Part shown: positions 25,239-34,348 of the stretch, piece after piece
Position numbering within the stretch: position 1 is the first letter of the stretch
Layout of the letters: every line of letters starts with the position of its first letter
DNA from: 1-14-0-10-37-14 sp037130845
GTDB lineage: Bacteria > Patescibacteriota > Patescibacteriia > Patescibacteriales > Patescibacteriaceae
DNA length: 64,000 nucleotides
Assembly (NCBI GenBank): GCA_037130845.1
Contig: JBAXSE010000006.1
Location: forward strand, 9,483 to 73,482
Direction of reading: 5' to 3'
Position numbers and translations under genes: made by a program
Notes under the pieces: model-generated
The model's input: only the letters and a program-made list of their open reading frames with translations
What the model was told of the DNA's origin: nothing
Databases searched by the model: none

Positions 25239-26918
25239 ATGGCAAAAAAAATAAAATGGCCACCAGATCAAAACCCGGCCGATTTTTTGGATTATCTGAA
25301 CAGCCAATTCGGCACTATTGATTCGGATCATGACGGCATTACTGATGAAGTGGAGCTGATGATCGGCACTGATCCGCATAAGTTTGATACGGATGGTGAT
25401 GGTATGGGAGACGGTGAAGAGATCAGACAAGGGCGCAATCCGCTCGGGCCCGGTAATTTTGCCGATTTCTTTAAGGCTCACGAGGGCAATGATTTTCATC
25501 CGCACGCCTTGCATCCCAAGCGAGTCTTGTTTTATGTTGCCAGCGCCACAGTCGTCAAGGCGATGGCCTTGATTGTTGCCATTGCTATACCGGCCAGCGC
25601 TTGGCTGGCCCCTGATGCTTTGACAAATCAGGCCAAGCAGGTAGTCAAGCTAACCAATGAACAGCGCGCCAAGGCAGGGGTTGGCGCCTTAGTTGTAGAT
25701 AAGAAATTAGAACAAGGCGCCTACAACAAGGCTCAAGACATGATCATTAACCAATATTTTGCCCACACTAGTCCGCAGGATCTGTCGCTGGCTTATTGGC
25801 TCAAGAAGGTCGGCTATCATTATATGGTGGCGGGCGAGAATCTAGCCATGGGCTTTACGGATGCTCCTAGCATGATGGAAGCCTGGGAAAAGAGCCCGAC
25901 GCATTTTGCCAATATTATCGATCCCGATTATAGCCAGATTGGCGTAGCGATGCAAAGCGGATTGTATCAAGGCGAGCCGACGATTATGGCGGTTCAGTTT
26001 TTTGGGTTTCCTAAACAGCTAATAATCAAGGACAAGGTGAGCCGCTTGCCGATGCAGCAAGAGGCGACTGTCCAAACTATTCCGGCTGTCTCGCCCGTTA
26101 TTTCGACCGCTGTGTTGGGAGTTAAAGAGACGGGCAAGGATATGGCCGAGCCGCAGCTGATTAGTCCGGCTGATGGAGCTATTGTCAACCATCAACAAGT
26201 GACCTTGCAGATTGCTGCTCCAGGCGCCGCGAGCGTTAAGGTCTTGCTTAACGGCCAATCAGCAGGACTGGCTATGCGCCAGGGTCAAGACTTTGTTTTT
26301 GTAGCTCCATTAAGCGATGGCTTGAACAAGCTGGAATTGGTGGCGCGGTCTGGCGGAACCCAAAAGTCAACTTCAACCAGTTTGGTTTTAGACCAGGCTC
26401 CGCCCAAGCTACTGCCCGAACAGACTCATTTATATTTAGAAAGGATTAATGGCCAAGAGATACTCCTTCGAGCTCAAGTCAGCTTTGACGGAGCTGTCCA
26501 GCAAGTTTTCTTAAAGGCTGATGGAGATTTGATACCGTTAGCTCCTGACCCGATAAATCCGCAAATGTGGTCCGGCAATCTCTTGGCGCCTGTCAGCAGG
26601 CTAAATAGCTTTTTGGGGACTTTGCCTGTCTTAAGCGCAGTCGATTTGGCCGGTAATAAAGGCAGTTTCGATGTGGCCTGGAGTAATACGCCTGCGGCTA
26701 CCAATTCTTGGTTTAAGCAGTATCGCTATTTGCGTCAGGGGGCGGTTGGTCCAATTAGCCATATTTTAAGCTTGACTAATTGGTATTTGCGGGCCATTAT
26801 GCTGTTGGCCATTGTTGCCAGTATCTTTGCTTTGGGGGTGGGCTGGCGCAAGGCGCGCAAAGCCTTGTCTCTGGGCGTTTTGATGATACTCGCTTGTTTG
26901 ATTTTATTGTTAATTTAA
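25239..26918 (+). CDS. Membrane-anchored CAP/SCP-domain protein with calcium-binding repeats
   Basis: Residues about 28-70 hold thrombospondin-type-3/EF-like calcium loops (DSDHDGITDEVE, DTDGDGMGDGEE). A transmembrane helix follows at about 95-125. A CAP domain spans about 130-270, with LTNEQRAKAGVGALVVDKKL, YFAHTSP, AGENLAMGF and a W..S..H..NI block, the usual order of CAP motifs. Residues about 300-490 look like one or two beta-sandwich domains (SPADGAIVNHQQVTLQIAAPG). Two C-terminal helices end the protein. CAP domains in bacteria may bind or cleave surface polymers; activity is not established. The calcium loops resemble those in the L,D-transpeptidase at 37532. The next gene starts 4 nt after the stop. 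Confidence 0.8.
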   Translation: MAKKIKWPPDQNPADFLDYLNSQFGTIDSDHDGITDEVELMIGTDPHKFDTDGDGMGDGEEIRQGRNPLGPGNFADFFKAHEGNDFHPHALHPKRVLFYVASATVVKAMALIVAIAIPASAWLAPDALTNQAKQVVKLTNEQRAKAGVGALVVDKKLEQGAYNKAQDMIINQYFAHTSPQDLSLAYWLKKVGYHYMVAGENLAMGFTDAPSMMEAWEKSPTHFANIIDPDYSQIGVAMQSGLYQGEPTIMAVQFFGFPKQLIIKDKVSRLPMQQEATVQTIPAVSPVISTAVLGVKETGKDMAEPQLISPADGAIVNHQQVTLQIAAPGAASVKVLLNGQSAGLAMRQGQDFVFVAPLSDGLNKLELVARSGGTQKSTSTSLVLDQAPPKLLPEQTHLYLERINGQEILLRAQVSFDGAVQQVFLKADGDLIPLAPDPINPQMWSGNLLAPVSRLNSFLGTLPVLSAVDLAGNKGSFDVAWSNTPAATNSWFKQYRYLRQGAVGPISHILSLTNWYLRAIMLLAIVASIFALGVGWRKARKALSLGVLMILACLILLLI

Positions 26919-26922
26919 TAAT

Positions 26923-27582
26923 ATGGCCAAAAAAATCTTATTTGCAGTTATTTTTTTCATAGCGGGGGTTGCAACATGTTTTGCGTGGTTTGTCTATGTT
27001 AATCCGCGCTTAGCCAAAGAAGCTTTGCCTTTTATGGGCAATAAGCAGGCGATGAACCCCAGAAATGTGCCTCAGCCCAGCGTGTTGACCGGTATTATCG
27101 AGAGTGTTAACGGCAAAGAATTGACGGTCAAATTAAATATCTTTGGTAAAACAGAAGAGAAAAAAATCAAACTGCCTGATGGCGTAGCAATAATGGCCGC
27201 GACTCAACTGACCGAAAAAGAATTGTGGGGTAAGTTTTATGATCAGATCAAGGCAGCTCAAGAGAAGCTCAAGAAGACATTGACTCCGGCAGAGCGCCTA
27301 GCGGCTGTAAAAACAGTTAGTGATCTGCAGGCTAAGGCTGATAAACTAAGGATTGATACTGTGGTGGCGTTGACCAAGCAGCTGACAACGCTGAAACCGG
27401 AGCAAGAAGCGGAGAAAAAGGCGCTTCAAGAAAAAATACAAGCAGCTATGACGACGGTCAAATTGGAAGCCATGCAGGCCGCTGCCATCAAGGCTGGGCA
27501 GAATTTGGTCGTTTATCTTAAGGCTCAAGAAGATCTTAGCAAGCAGACAATCGAACCGACCAGGATTGATATAATCAGATAA
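26923..27582 (+). CDS. Membrane-anchored coiled-coil protein of unknown function
   Basis: 219 residues: an N-terminal transmembrane anchor (residues about 4-24), a short beta-rich segment around 55-80 (VLTGIIESVNGKELTVKLN, like a small OB/SH3-type strand pair), and a long charged helical region from about 95 to 205 predicted to coil. I do not recognise a family. It sits 4 nt after the CAP gene and 2 nt before rlmN, so it is probably co-transcribed. An envelope structural role is a guess. Confidence 0.65.
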   Translation: MAKKILFAVIFFIAGVATCFAWFVYVNPRLAKEALPFMGNKQAMNPRNVPQPSVLTGIIESVNGKELTVKLNIFGKTEEKKIKLPDGVAIMAATQLTEKELWGKFYDQIKAAQEKLKKTLTPAERLAAVKTVSDLQAKADKLRIDTVVALTKQLTTLKPEQEAEKKALQEKIQAAMTTVKLEAMQAAAIKAGQNLVVYLKAQEDLSKQTIEPTRIDIIR

Positions 27583-27584
27583 AT

Positions 27585-28607
27585 ATGGATTGGAATAAAA
27601 TAAGCGCCGTTTTGGCAGATCAGCCGGCCTATCGCCTAAAGCAGGCCAGGCAGGTTGTCTTTAAAGATTTGATAGACGATTGGGGGCGGGCCACAAGCCT
27701 GCCTATTGATTTACGCCAAAAATTGGCCGCCGAGGCGCCTTTGGGTATCGAAGCCAAGGTTGTGGAGGGCGGTCAATCGGATAAGGCAGTAATAACTTTG
27801 GCTGATGGAGCTATTATTGAGACGGTGTTGATTAAAAATGCCGACGGTCGCCAGACGGTCTGTGTGTCCAGCCAAGTCGGCTGTCCTTTGGGCTGCGCTT
27901 TTTGCGCGACCGGCAGATTGGGATTCAAACGCAACCTACGCGCTTCGGAAATTGTCAGCCAGCTGCTTTTTTGGCAGAGGCGTCTGGCAGCTAGCGATAG
28001 CAAGGTAAACAACCTGGTTTTTATGGGCATGGGAGAGCCGTTGCTTAATTATTCGGAGGTGATGGCTGCTATTCGCCAGATTAATGATGCTGATTTCTGC
28101 AATTTGGGGGCTCGCCATATTTCTATCTCCACGGCCGGCATTATTCCGGGCATCGAAAAACTGGCCAAGGAAAACTTGCAGATTAATCTGGCTATTTCTT
28201 TGCACGCGGCAGACGATGAATTACGCAGCGAATTAATGCCGGTCAACAGGGAATACCCGCTTAAAGAATTGATGGCTGCTGTTGATGAATATATTTTGGT
28301 TACCGGGCGGCAAGTAATGATTGAATATTTGCTGATTAAGGACGTTAATGATCGCTTGTCTGATGCCAAAAAATTGGCTCGTTTGGTCTCTAGGCCGCTT
28401 TATATGGTTAATTTGCTCCATTATAATCCGACCGGTACTTTTGCCCCCAGCGAACCGTCGGTAGCGCAAGCTTTCCAAAAGGCCTTAGCCGGTTTTGGCA
28501 TTAGGGTGACAATGCGCCATAGCGCCGGGGCCGAGATTGCCGCTGCTTGCGGCCAGCTGGCGGCTAATTGCCGTCCGGAAAAGAAAAAGTCCAAAGGTAA
28601 GGGTTAA
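27585..28607 (+). CDS. rlmN: Dual-specificity 23S rRNA/tRNA adenine C2-methyltransferase RlmN
   Basis: A radical-SAM methyltransferase that methylates C2 of A2503 in 23S rRNA (and A37 of some tRNAs). The [4Fe-4S] motif C-x3-C-x2-C is in VGCPLGCAFCATG. It is preceded by the methyl-carrying or resolving Cys in VCVSSQVGC, and the second catalytic Cys is in AAACGQLA near the C-terminus. MGMGEPLLNY and ISISTAGIIPGI are further family marks. The 340-residue length is typical. The C-terminal tail is Lys-rich. Confidence 0.95.
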   Translation: MDWNKISAVLADQPAYRLKQARQVVFKDLIDDWGRATSLPIDLRQKLAAEAPLGIEAKVVEGGQSDKAVITLADGAIIETVLIKNADGRQTVCVSSQVGCPLGCAFCATGRLGFKRNLRASEIVSQLLFWQRRLAASDSKVNNLVFMGMGEPLLNYSEVMAAIRQINDADFCNLGARHISISTAGIIPGIEKLAKENLQINLAISLHAADDELRSELMPVNREYPLKELMAAVDEYILVTGRQVMIEYLLIKDVNDRLSDAKKLARLVSRPLYMVNLLHYNPTGTFAPSEPSVAQAFQKALAGFGIRVTMRHSAGAEIAAACGQLAANCRPEKKKSKGKG

Positions 28608-28685
28608 TCTGGGGGCTTGGCAAAAATTGCCGGCTATTTTATAATGCTTAAACGCTTAAAATTTAATTAAGTGCTAATAAAAGAT

Positions 28686-29861
28686 ATGCGCCAAAAAAAT
28701 CTATCTCTCTGGCTAGTGGCCATTGTGGCTGTTTTGGGCCTAGCGACTTTTGCTGCTGAGGCAGCTGTTACGCCTGTAGTAAAGAAAGCCGTACCGGCTA
28801 TCAAGAAGGCTGTTGTGCTGAATGCCGCTGTTAAAAAGGCGGTTGTTCCGGCTAAGCCGACTGTTGCTGTCAAAAAGGCTGCCGCTGTTCCAGCAAAGCA
28901 AGCTGTCGCCGGCAAAAAGATTGTTGCACCAGCCAAAGCCGCTCCGGTTGTTAAGAATGTTACCTTGGAACAAGCCAAGAGTATTGCTACTGATTTTATT
29001 AAAAAAGTCTTATTGACGGATGGCACGGCGTTTGAAGTTAAATCTATCAAGAGTAACCACAGCGTTTATGAATTAGAGATTGCTATCGGCAGCAGCAAAG
29101 CCTCTTCGGCCTTGTCGCTTGATGGCAAGATTTTTTACCCATCCAGCCTTAATATTGCCGATGCATTAGCCGAACAAGCCAAGGCTCCCGCTCAGCCGGC
29201 CGCGGCCGCTCAGACGGCAACTGTCGTTACCAAGAATGATAAGCCGGTAGTGGAGTTGTTTGTTATGAGCTATTGCCCATATGGCACCCAGATTGAGAAG
29301 GGTATTATTCCGGCTGTCCTGGCTTTGGGAGACAAGATTGATTTTCAATTGAAATTTGTCGACTATGCCATGCATGGAGAAAAGGAACTCAAAGAAAACA
29401 TCACTCAATATTGCATCGATAAAGAACAGCATGCCTTGCTTTTGCCTTATGTCAGCTGCTTTGTCGCTTCCGAAAGCGATAGCGCCAAATGCTTGGGTGA
29501 AGCTAAAGTGGATAAGTCCAAGCTGGACGCGTGTTTCGCCGCTACCGATAAACAATACGAAATCACCGCTACTTTTGCTAAGGGCCAAGACGCTTGGGGT
29601 AGCTCTTTCCCGCCTTTCGTTGTTTATAAGGCTGATAATACAAAATATGGCGTAGGCGGTTCGCCGACCTTGGTAATCAATGGAGCGCAAGTAGAAAGCT
29701 CACGTGATTCCCAGAGTCTGTTGACGACGATTTGCAGCGCCTTTAATACTAAGCCGGCGGAATGCGACAAGACTTTGTCTTCTGCGGCGCCGGCTCCCGG
29801 CTTTGGCGGAGGTGCGGCTGCAAGCGGTACTCCGGCTGCTAATTGCGGCACTCCTCAATAA
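28686..29861 (+). CDS. Secreted thioredoxin-fold protein (DsbA/GILT-like) with a Lys/Ala/Pro linker
   Basis: A signal peptide (residues 1-24) is followed by a low-complexity Lys/Ala/Val/Pro linker (about 25-80), a small domain with a conserved QAKSIATDFIKK helix (about 85-155), and a thioredoxin-like domain from about 185. The active site is CPYG at residues 197-200, so there is a single Cys in the CxxC position, and the cis-Pro loop is GGSPTLVING. Several other cysteines (QYCIDKEQ, YVSCFVA) could form the partner. The fold resembles the GILT/DsbA-type secreted thiol oxidoreductases common in CPR and archaea. It is a candidate for folding the Cys-rich exoproteins in this window. I use the ATG at 28686; a GTG at 28671 is possible. 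Confidence 0.72.
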   Translation: MRQKNLSLWLVAIVAVLGLATFAAEAAVTPVVKKAVPAIKKAVVLNAAVKKAVVPAKPTVAVKKAAAVPAKQAVAGKKIVAPAKAAPVVKNVTLEQAKSIATDFIKKVLLTDGTAFEVKSIKSNHSVYELEIAIGSSKASSALSLDGKIFYPSSLNIADALAEQAKAPAQPAAAAQTATVVTKNDKPVVELFVMSYCPYGTQIEKGIIPAVLALGDKIDFQLKFVDYAMHGEKELKENITQYCIDKEQHALLLPYVSCFVASESDSAKCLGEAKVDKSKLDACFAATDKQYEITATFAKGQDAWGSSFPPFVVYKADNTKYGVGGSPTLVINGAQVESSRDSQSLLTTICSAFNTKPAECDKTLSSAAPAPGFGGGAAASGTPAANCGTPQ

Positions 29862-29874
29862 TTTAGAATCATAT

Positions 29875-29910
29875 AAGCTAGCTCCGATAGTAATCGGAGC
29901 TAGCTTTTTG
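29875..29910 (+). terminator. Strong terminator before the pilus operon
   Basis: A perfect 14-bp stem (29875-29888 with 29893-29906, loop AGTA) is followed by a T-run. Confidence 0.9.
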
Positions 29911-29925
29911 TTTGGCGGAAAAATG

Positions 29926-29934
29926 TGCTATAAT
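29926..29934 (+). promoter_or_regulatory. Extended -10 promoter of the type IV pilus operon
   Basis: TGCTATAAT between the terminator and pilB; transcription would start near 29941, about 20 nt before the ATG at 29961. Confidence 0.6.
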
Positions 29935-29960
29935 AAATAAAAGTTTTAAGCTTATTTTTT

Positions 29961-31649
29961 ATGTTGGATAACGAGCGTCTCAAGGCTTTGCTGCTAAAGG
30001 AGAACTATTTAACCGAGAAAGATTTGGCCCGCGGATTAAAATTTTCCGAGGCATATAAGATTTCTTTGTACGAAGCATTGCAGGCAGATAATATTATCAG
30101 CCGGCCTATTTTGGGCCAGGCAATTGCCGAATATTACGATGTGCCTTTTTTGGATTTGAGCAATGCCAAGATTGACCTCGAACTGTTGGCTTTGATTCCT
30201 GAGGCGGTGGCGCGCACCTATCAGTTTTTGCCTGTTGGACGCACTAAAACCAAAATATTTTTAGCCATGGCTGATCCGGCCGACTTATCGGCTTTGCATT
30301 TGGCCGAAAAAAAATTAGGCACTCGTGTCGAGGCCCGTTTTGTGCTGGCAGAAGATCTGGAGCAGGCTTTGGGCGGCTATGGCCCCAGCCTGGAAACGGA
30401 ATTCCAAAAAATAATTGCTTCGGTTGAACCAAAGAACACCAGTCCGGAAGAACGCGATGAAGCGACTATTAAGATCGTTGATTTGTTGCTAGAGAAAGGC
30501 TTTCGCAACAAAGCCTCGGATATCCATTTGGAGCCTTACAGCTCTTCTATTATGGTGCGATTCCGCATCGATGGCTTGTTGCGTCGAGTTTTGACGATTG
30601 ACAAGACGTGGGCCGAATCAATCCTGTCGCGCATCAAGATTATGGCTCGCCTACGCATCGATGAACATCGCAGCGCCCAGGACGGTAAACTGCGCTTCGG
30701 CGTCGATGGCAAGATGATTGATGTGCGCGCCTCAATCGTACCAATCTCTGAAGGCGAGAATGTTGTTTTGCGTATTTTATCTGCCCATAGCCAGAGCCTC
30801 ACTTTGCCGAATTTAGGTTTAAACGAACAGCATTTCCAGATGGTCAAGGAGGCAATAGCTCGTCCTCATGGCATGATTCTTGTCACCGGTCCGACAGGAT
30901 CAGGCAAGACAACTACGCTCTATGCCGTTTTGAATATCCTTAATCGTGAAGAAGTGCATATTGCCACTATCGAAGATCCGGTCGAGTATGCCATCGAAGG
31001 CATTAGCCAGATTCAGGTCGATCCCAAGAGCAATCTGACTTTTGCCGATGGCTTGCGATCTACTTTGCGCCAGGACCCTGATATCATTATGGTTGGCGAA
31101 ATCAGAGACAAGGAGACAGCCGGCATCGCCGTTAATTCAGCGTTGACCGGGCATTTAGTTTTGTCCACCTTGCATACTAACGATGCTGCTACTGCTTTGC
31201 CGCGGCTTATCGATATGGATATCGAACCGTTTTTAATCGCTTCGACCGTCAATATGATTATCGCGCAGCGCTTGGTGCGCAAAAATTGCGAGAAGTGCCG
31301 CAAATCACAGCCTTTGACTCCGGAGGAGCTGGTAATTATCGAGCATGAACCGATTATCAAGAATTATCTTAAGAAAAAAGGCTATAAGACCATGAAGAAG
31401 ATTAATGTTTACAAGGGCCAGGGCTGCAAGGCTTGCGACCAGACGGGCTATGCGGGACGTATCGGTATTTTTGAAATTTTGGAAATTAATGATGAAATCC
31501 GCAAACTGATAATGGCCAAAGAGGACGCCGCTGTCATTGCCGAAGCAGCTCATGAGAATGGCATGATTAGCATGTTGGAAGATGGCTTGGATAAAGTCTT
31601 GTCTGGAGTGACCAGTCTGGACGAAATGATAAGAGTAATAGCGGTATAA
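29961..31649 (+). CDS. pilB: Type IV pilus assembly ATPase PilB
   Basis: Cytoplasmic hexameric ATPase that powers pilus extension. It has an N-terminal MshEN/GspE-N domain (residues about 1-150) and a C-terminal secretion ATPase: Walker A GPTGSGKTTT near residues 310-319, the Asp and His boxes in IATIEDPVEY and LVLSTLHTNDAATALPRL, and the Walker B region in IIMVGEIRDKETA. A zinc-binding tetracysteine (C-x2-C...C-x2-C, NCEKCRK and CKACDQTGYAGRIG) at about 435-495 distinguishes PilB/GspE from PilT. It is the first gene of the operon; pilC follows 2 nt later. Confidence 0.95.
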   Translation: MLDNERLKALLLKENYLTEKDLARGLKFSEAYKISLYEALQADNIISRPILGQAIAEYYDVPFLDLSNAKIDLELLALIPEAVARTYQFLPVGRTKTKIFLAMADPADLSALHLAEKKLGTRVEARFVLAEDLEQALGGYGPSLETEFQKIIASVEPKNTSPEERDEATIKIVDLLLEKGFRNKASDIHLEPYSSSIMVRFRIDGLLRRVLTIDKTWAESILSRIKIMARLRIDEHRSAQDGKLRFGVDGKMIDVRASIVPISEGENVVLRILSAHSQSLTLPNLGLNEQHFQMVKEAIARPHGMILVTGPTGSGKTTTLYAVLNILNREEVHIATIEDPVEYAIEGISQIQVDPKSNLTFADGLRSTLRQDPDIIMVGEIRDKETAGIAVNSALTGHLVLSTLHTNDAATALPRLIDMDIEPFLIASTVNMIIAQRLVRKNCEKCRKSQPLTPEELVIIEHEPIIKNYLKKKGYKTMKKINVYKGQGCKACDQTGYAGRIGIFEILEINDEIRKLIMAKEDAAVIAEAAHENGMISMLEDGLDKVLSGVTSLDEMIRVIAV

Positions 31650-31651
31650 AT

Positions 31652-32749
31652 ATGGCGACCAAAGCTCCAGTTAAAAAACCTTGGCTCCAGTCTGATATAG
31701 AGTTGGGAGGTATCAGCCTTAATGATAAGGCTATTTTTGCCAAAAACTTGGCCATGATGCTTAAGTCCGGAATGACCTTGAACGAAGGCTTTGCGATCCT
31801 GAGCCGTACTTCGGCCAGCGGGCGTTTGCGCAATATTATTAAAGAGCTTAATAATTCAGTTAGCGCCGGCAGTTCTTTGTCTGAGGCGCTAAGCCGCAAT
31901 CCTAAGGTCTTTTCTGGCTTTTTTGTCGGGTCAATTTATGCCGGCGAGGCTTCCGGCACCTTGAGTGAGAACATGGACAAAGTGGCGCAGCAACTGATTA
32001 AAGAACGGGACTTGAGAGCCAAGATTGCGGGTACCCTAGTTTATCCGGTTACGGTTATGTTGGCGGCGATTGTTTTGGCTATCTTTGCGGCTTATTATAT
32101 TTTGCCCAAGATCTTGCCTATGTTTACCAGCATGCGGCTTAAGTTGCCATTTACTACGGTAATATTAATGACAATGGCTAACTTTTTGCAGAATTATGGC
32201 GGCTGGTTTTTACTAGGCTTATTTTCGCTGGCAGTCCTGTCGGTATTACTCTGGCGCTGGCCGAAATTGCAGCCTTTTACCCATGGCTTATTATTGAAGT
32301 TGCCGGTTATCTCTGCCGTAAATCGTGCCTTGAACCTAACCCGTTTTTTTCGAGTCTTGGGCATGATGCTGGCTAGCGGGCTTAATATTATGGAAGCCTT
32401 GCAGGTGGCTGGCAATACCTTGAATAATTATCATTATCGATTTGCCGTCAGTCAAATACGTAAGGCAGTGGGCAAGGGCGCGTCATTATCTTCGGTTGTC
32501 TACCGCTATCATTCTCTTTTTCCGGAAATAGCTATCAAGATGATTGCCGTTGGCGAAGCTTCCGGCCGCTTAGAAGAAACTTTAGCCTACTTGGCTGATT
32601 TTTATGAAGCAGAGATTGATGGGGTGACCAAGAACTTAGGCACTTATATAGAAATAGTGATGCTGTTGGGCATCGGTTTAAGCGTTGGCTTCCTGACCTT
32701 GGCTATTATTACGCCGATTTATAATATTACCGGCAGTATTGGACGTTGA
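31652..32749 (+). CDS. pilC: Type IV pilus inner-membrane platform protein PilC
   Basis: The GspF/PilC polytopic protein that links the PilB ATPase to pilin insertion. Its two homologous cytoplasmic halves are recognisable (FAKNLAMMLKSGMTLNEGFAIL... and FFRVLGMMLASGLNIMEALQV...), with transmembrane segments at about residues 130-155, 165-200 and 335-360. The motif SLSEALSRNPKVFSGFFVG is typical. At 365 residues it is slightly shorter than the 400-residue norm. The stop is one base before the next ATG. Confidence 0.93.
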   Translation: MATKAPVKKPWLQSDIELGGISLNDKAIFAKNLAMMLKSGMTLNEGFAILSRTSASGRLRNIIKELNNSVSAGSSLSEALSRNPKVFSGFFVGSIYAGEASGTLSENMDKVAQQLIKERDLRAKIAGTLVYPVTVMLAAIVLAIFAAYYILPKILPMFTSMRLKLPFTTVILMTMANFLQNYGGWFLLGLFSLAVLSVLLWRWPKLQPFTHGLLLKLPVISAVNRALNLTRFFRVLGMMLASGLNIMEALQVAGNTLNNYHYRFAVSQIRKAVGKGASLSSVVYRYHSLFPEIAIKMIAVGEASGRLEETLAYLADFYEAEIDGVTKNLGTYIEIVMLLGIGLSVGFLTLAIITPIYNITGSIGR

Positions 32750-32750
32750 T

Positions 32751-33344
32751 ATGGCAAAAGCTTTTACTATCTTAGAGCTGATAATCGTGATAGCGATTGT
32801 GGCGGTTTTGGCAGCGGTTGGATGGCCATCATTAACGCGCTATCAGGGCTCCGGCCGTATCCAGACAGGCGCGGAGCAAGCGGCTGATTTTTTGCGTATA
32901 GCAAATCAATCGGCTGTTTCCGGTTTGGCCAATAGCGCCTATGGCGTTAAATTTTTTAGTAATCGCGCGGTTTTATTTAAGGGTGTTAGTTTTAGCGAGC
33001 GAGATCAGCTGTTTGATCAGCAAATATTTTTTGATCGCGGGTTGAGCCTAAATTGGCTATTGGCGCGTCTGGCAACAGCCGACCAGCTTACTTTTACCGA
33101 CAATAACATTGCCGGCAATGTGCCATTCGCGGAACTAGAGTATTCCCTTAAATTTTATAATAGACTGTCTGCTAATTATATGGCTGATGCTCAACGGGGC
33201 GGCGTGCCGGTAGATGAGATAGTTTTTAGCAAGAATACCGGCTATCCAAACGCTTCCGGTTTTGTTAATCTGGTGAGCAGTGACGGGAGCAGGCGCCAGT
33301 TGATAATTAACCAGCTTGGCTTAGCCGAGCTGCTAAATCCATGA
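32751..33344 (+). CDS. Type IV prepilin-like protein (minor pseudopilin, GspH-like)
   Basis: A class III signal: very short leader MAKA, cleavage predicted before Phe, then FTILELIIVIAIVAVLAAVG with Glu5 of the mature protein. The -1 residue is Ala rather than the usual Gly. The globular part (about 165 residues) has no clear family. The position after pilC and before three more prepilin-like genes indicates a minor pilin or priming-complex component. The start at 32751 is preferred over 32739, which would overlap pilC. Confidence 0.85.
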   Translation: MAKAFTILELIIVIAIVAVLAAVGWPSLTRYQGSGRIQTGAEQAADFLRIANQSAVSGLANSAYGVKFFSNRAVLFKGVSFSERDQLFDQQIFFDRGLSLNWLLARLATADQLTFTDNNIAGNVPFAELEYSLKFYNRLSANYMADAQRGGVPVDEIVFSKNTGYPNASGFVNLVSSDGSRRQLIINQLGLAELLNP

Positions 33345-33811
33345 CCAGTTATCTCAAGCCAGCATTTTCTTTGGCCGAAGTAATCCTGGCGATTGCTATT
33401 TTTGCTTTGATTGCTACCGCGATAGTTACTTTGGCCTTGGGGTCGATGCAGGCCAGTCAAAAGGTTTATGAGCAGAATCAGGCTGTTAATCTGGCTCGCC
33501 AGGGCATCGAACTGGTTAATTATCTGGCGGCCGCGAATTGGCCGGTATATAGCGGCCAAAAAACTTCTTTGTCGTGGCAAGGCAACGCCTGGAGCTTGGC
33601 TGGCGAGGGGACGACGGAGCAGTTGGGTTCCTTTGTCCGGACTATAGAATTTTTTGACGTTTGCCGCGATCCCGATACATTGGAATTGTTGTCTTGTCCG
33701 CAGGCGCCGGTAGATAGCCGTCTTAGGAAGGTTGTTGTCCATATAAAATGGACAGGCTTCAATGGGCGGCAGTTGGGCTATGATTTGTCTTCTTATTTAC
33801 ATCAGCAGTGA
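33341..33811 (+). CDS. Type IV prepilin-like protein (PilV/GspI-like)
   Basis: Leader MTSYLKPA followed by FSLAEVILAIAIFALIATAI, with the conserved Glu5 and again Ala at -1. The mature part is about 148 residues and includes two Cys (FDVCRDPD, LLSCPQ) that may pair. Its ATGA start overlaps the stop of the preceding gene by 4 bp, indicating translational coupling. Likely a minor pilin of the tip complex. Confidence 0.85.
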   Translation: MTSYLKPAFSLAEVILAIAIFALIATAIVTLALGSMQASQKVYEQNQAVNLARQGIELVNYLAAANWPVYSGQKTSLSWQGNAWSLAGEGTTEQLGSFVRTIEFFDVCRDPDTLELLSCPQAPVDSRLRKVVVHIKWTGFNGRQLGYDLSSYLHQQ

Positions 33812-33816
33812 GCTTT

Positions 33817-34347
33817 ATGATAAAACACAAATCAGCTTTTAGTTTGTTGGAGGCCGTAATTTATTTGGCGGTGGTAGGCGGCGTATTGACCGCTATTATT
33901 GGCGTGGCTATTAATCTGTCTAATGTCAAGGCTAAGGCGACGGCTCTTAACGAAGTTAATTATAATCTAGCTTTTGCCGCTGATCAGCTTAATGCCGAAA
34001 TAAGCCAAGCCGGAGATATCAACTTTACCGGCTCTATCTTGAACGTTGACAATGGACGCTTGGAACTCTTGGGCTCGGTAACAGGCTCGGTGCCGACGGT
34101 TGTTTATTTGGATAGCGCGGCTGGACGATTAAAGATAATCAGCGCCGCGGGTATCGATAATTTGACCACTCAAAAAGTCGAAGTGACTAAATTCCGTTTA
34201 AGCCAATTGTCTACTTCTACTGTGGCTGTTGATCTAGGTTTAAAGATGCGCGTCTCAGCCGAAAGCGGCCCGTATTATCAGGGCTCGGGAGAGATTAGCC
34301 AGGTTTATCGGACAAGGCAGGATTGCCGCCAAGGAATTTGCCTCTAA
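33817..34347 (+). CDS. Type IV prepilin-like protein (GspJ-like)
   Basis: Leader MIKHKSA, then FSLLEAVIYLAVVGGVLTAI with Glu5 and Ala at -1. About 170 mature residues follow, mostly beta-rich, with two Cys near the end (RQDCRQGICL). A GTG at 33808, overlapping the upstream stop as GTGA, is an alternative start that would lengthen the leader by three residues. Likely a minor pilin. Confidence 0.82.
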   Translation: MIKHKSAFSLLEAVIYLAVVGGVLTAIIGVAINLSNVKAKATALNEVNYNLAFAADQLNAEISQAGDINFTGSILNVDNGRLELLGSVTGSVPTVVYLDSAAGRLKIISAAGIDNLTTQKVEVTKFRLSQLSTSTVAVDLGLKMRVSAESGPYYQGSGEISQVYRTRQDCRQGICL

Positions 34348-34348
34348 T

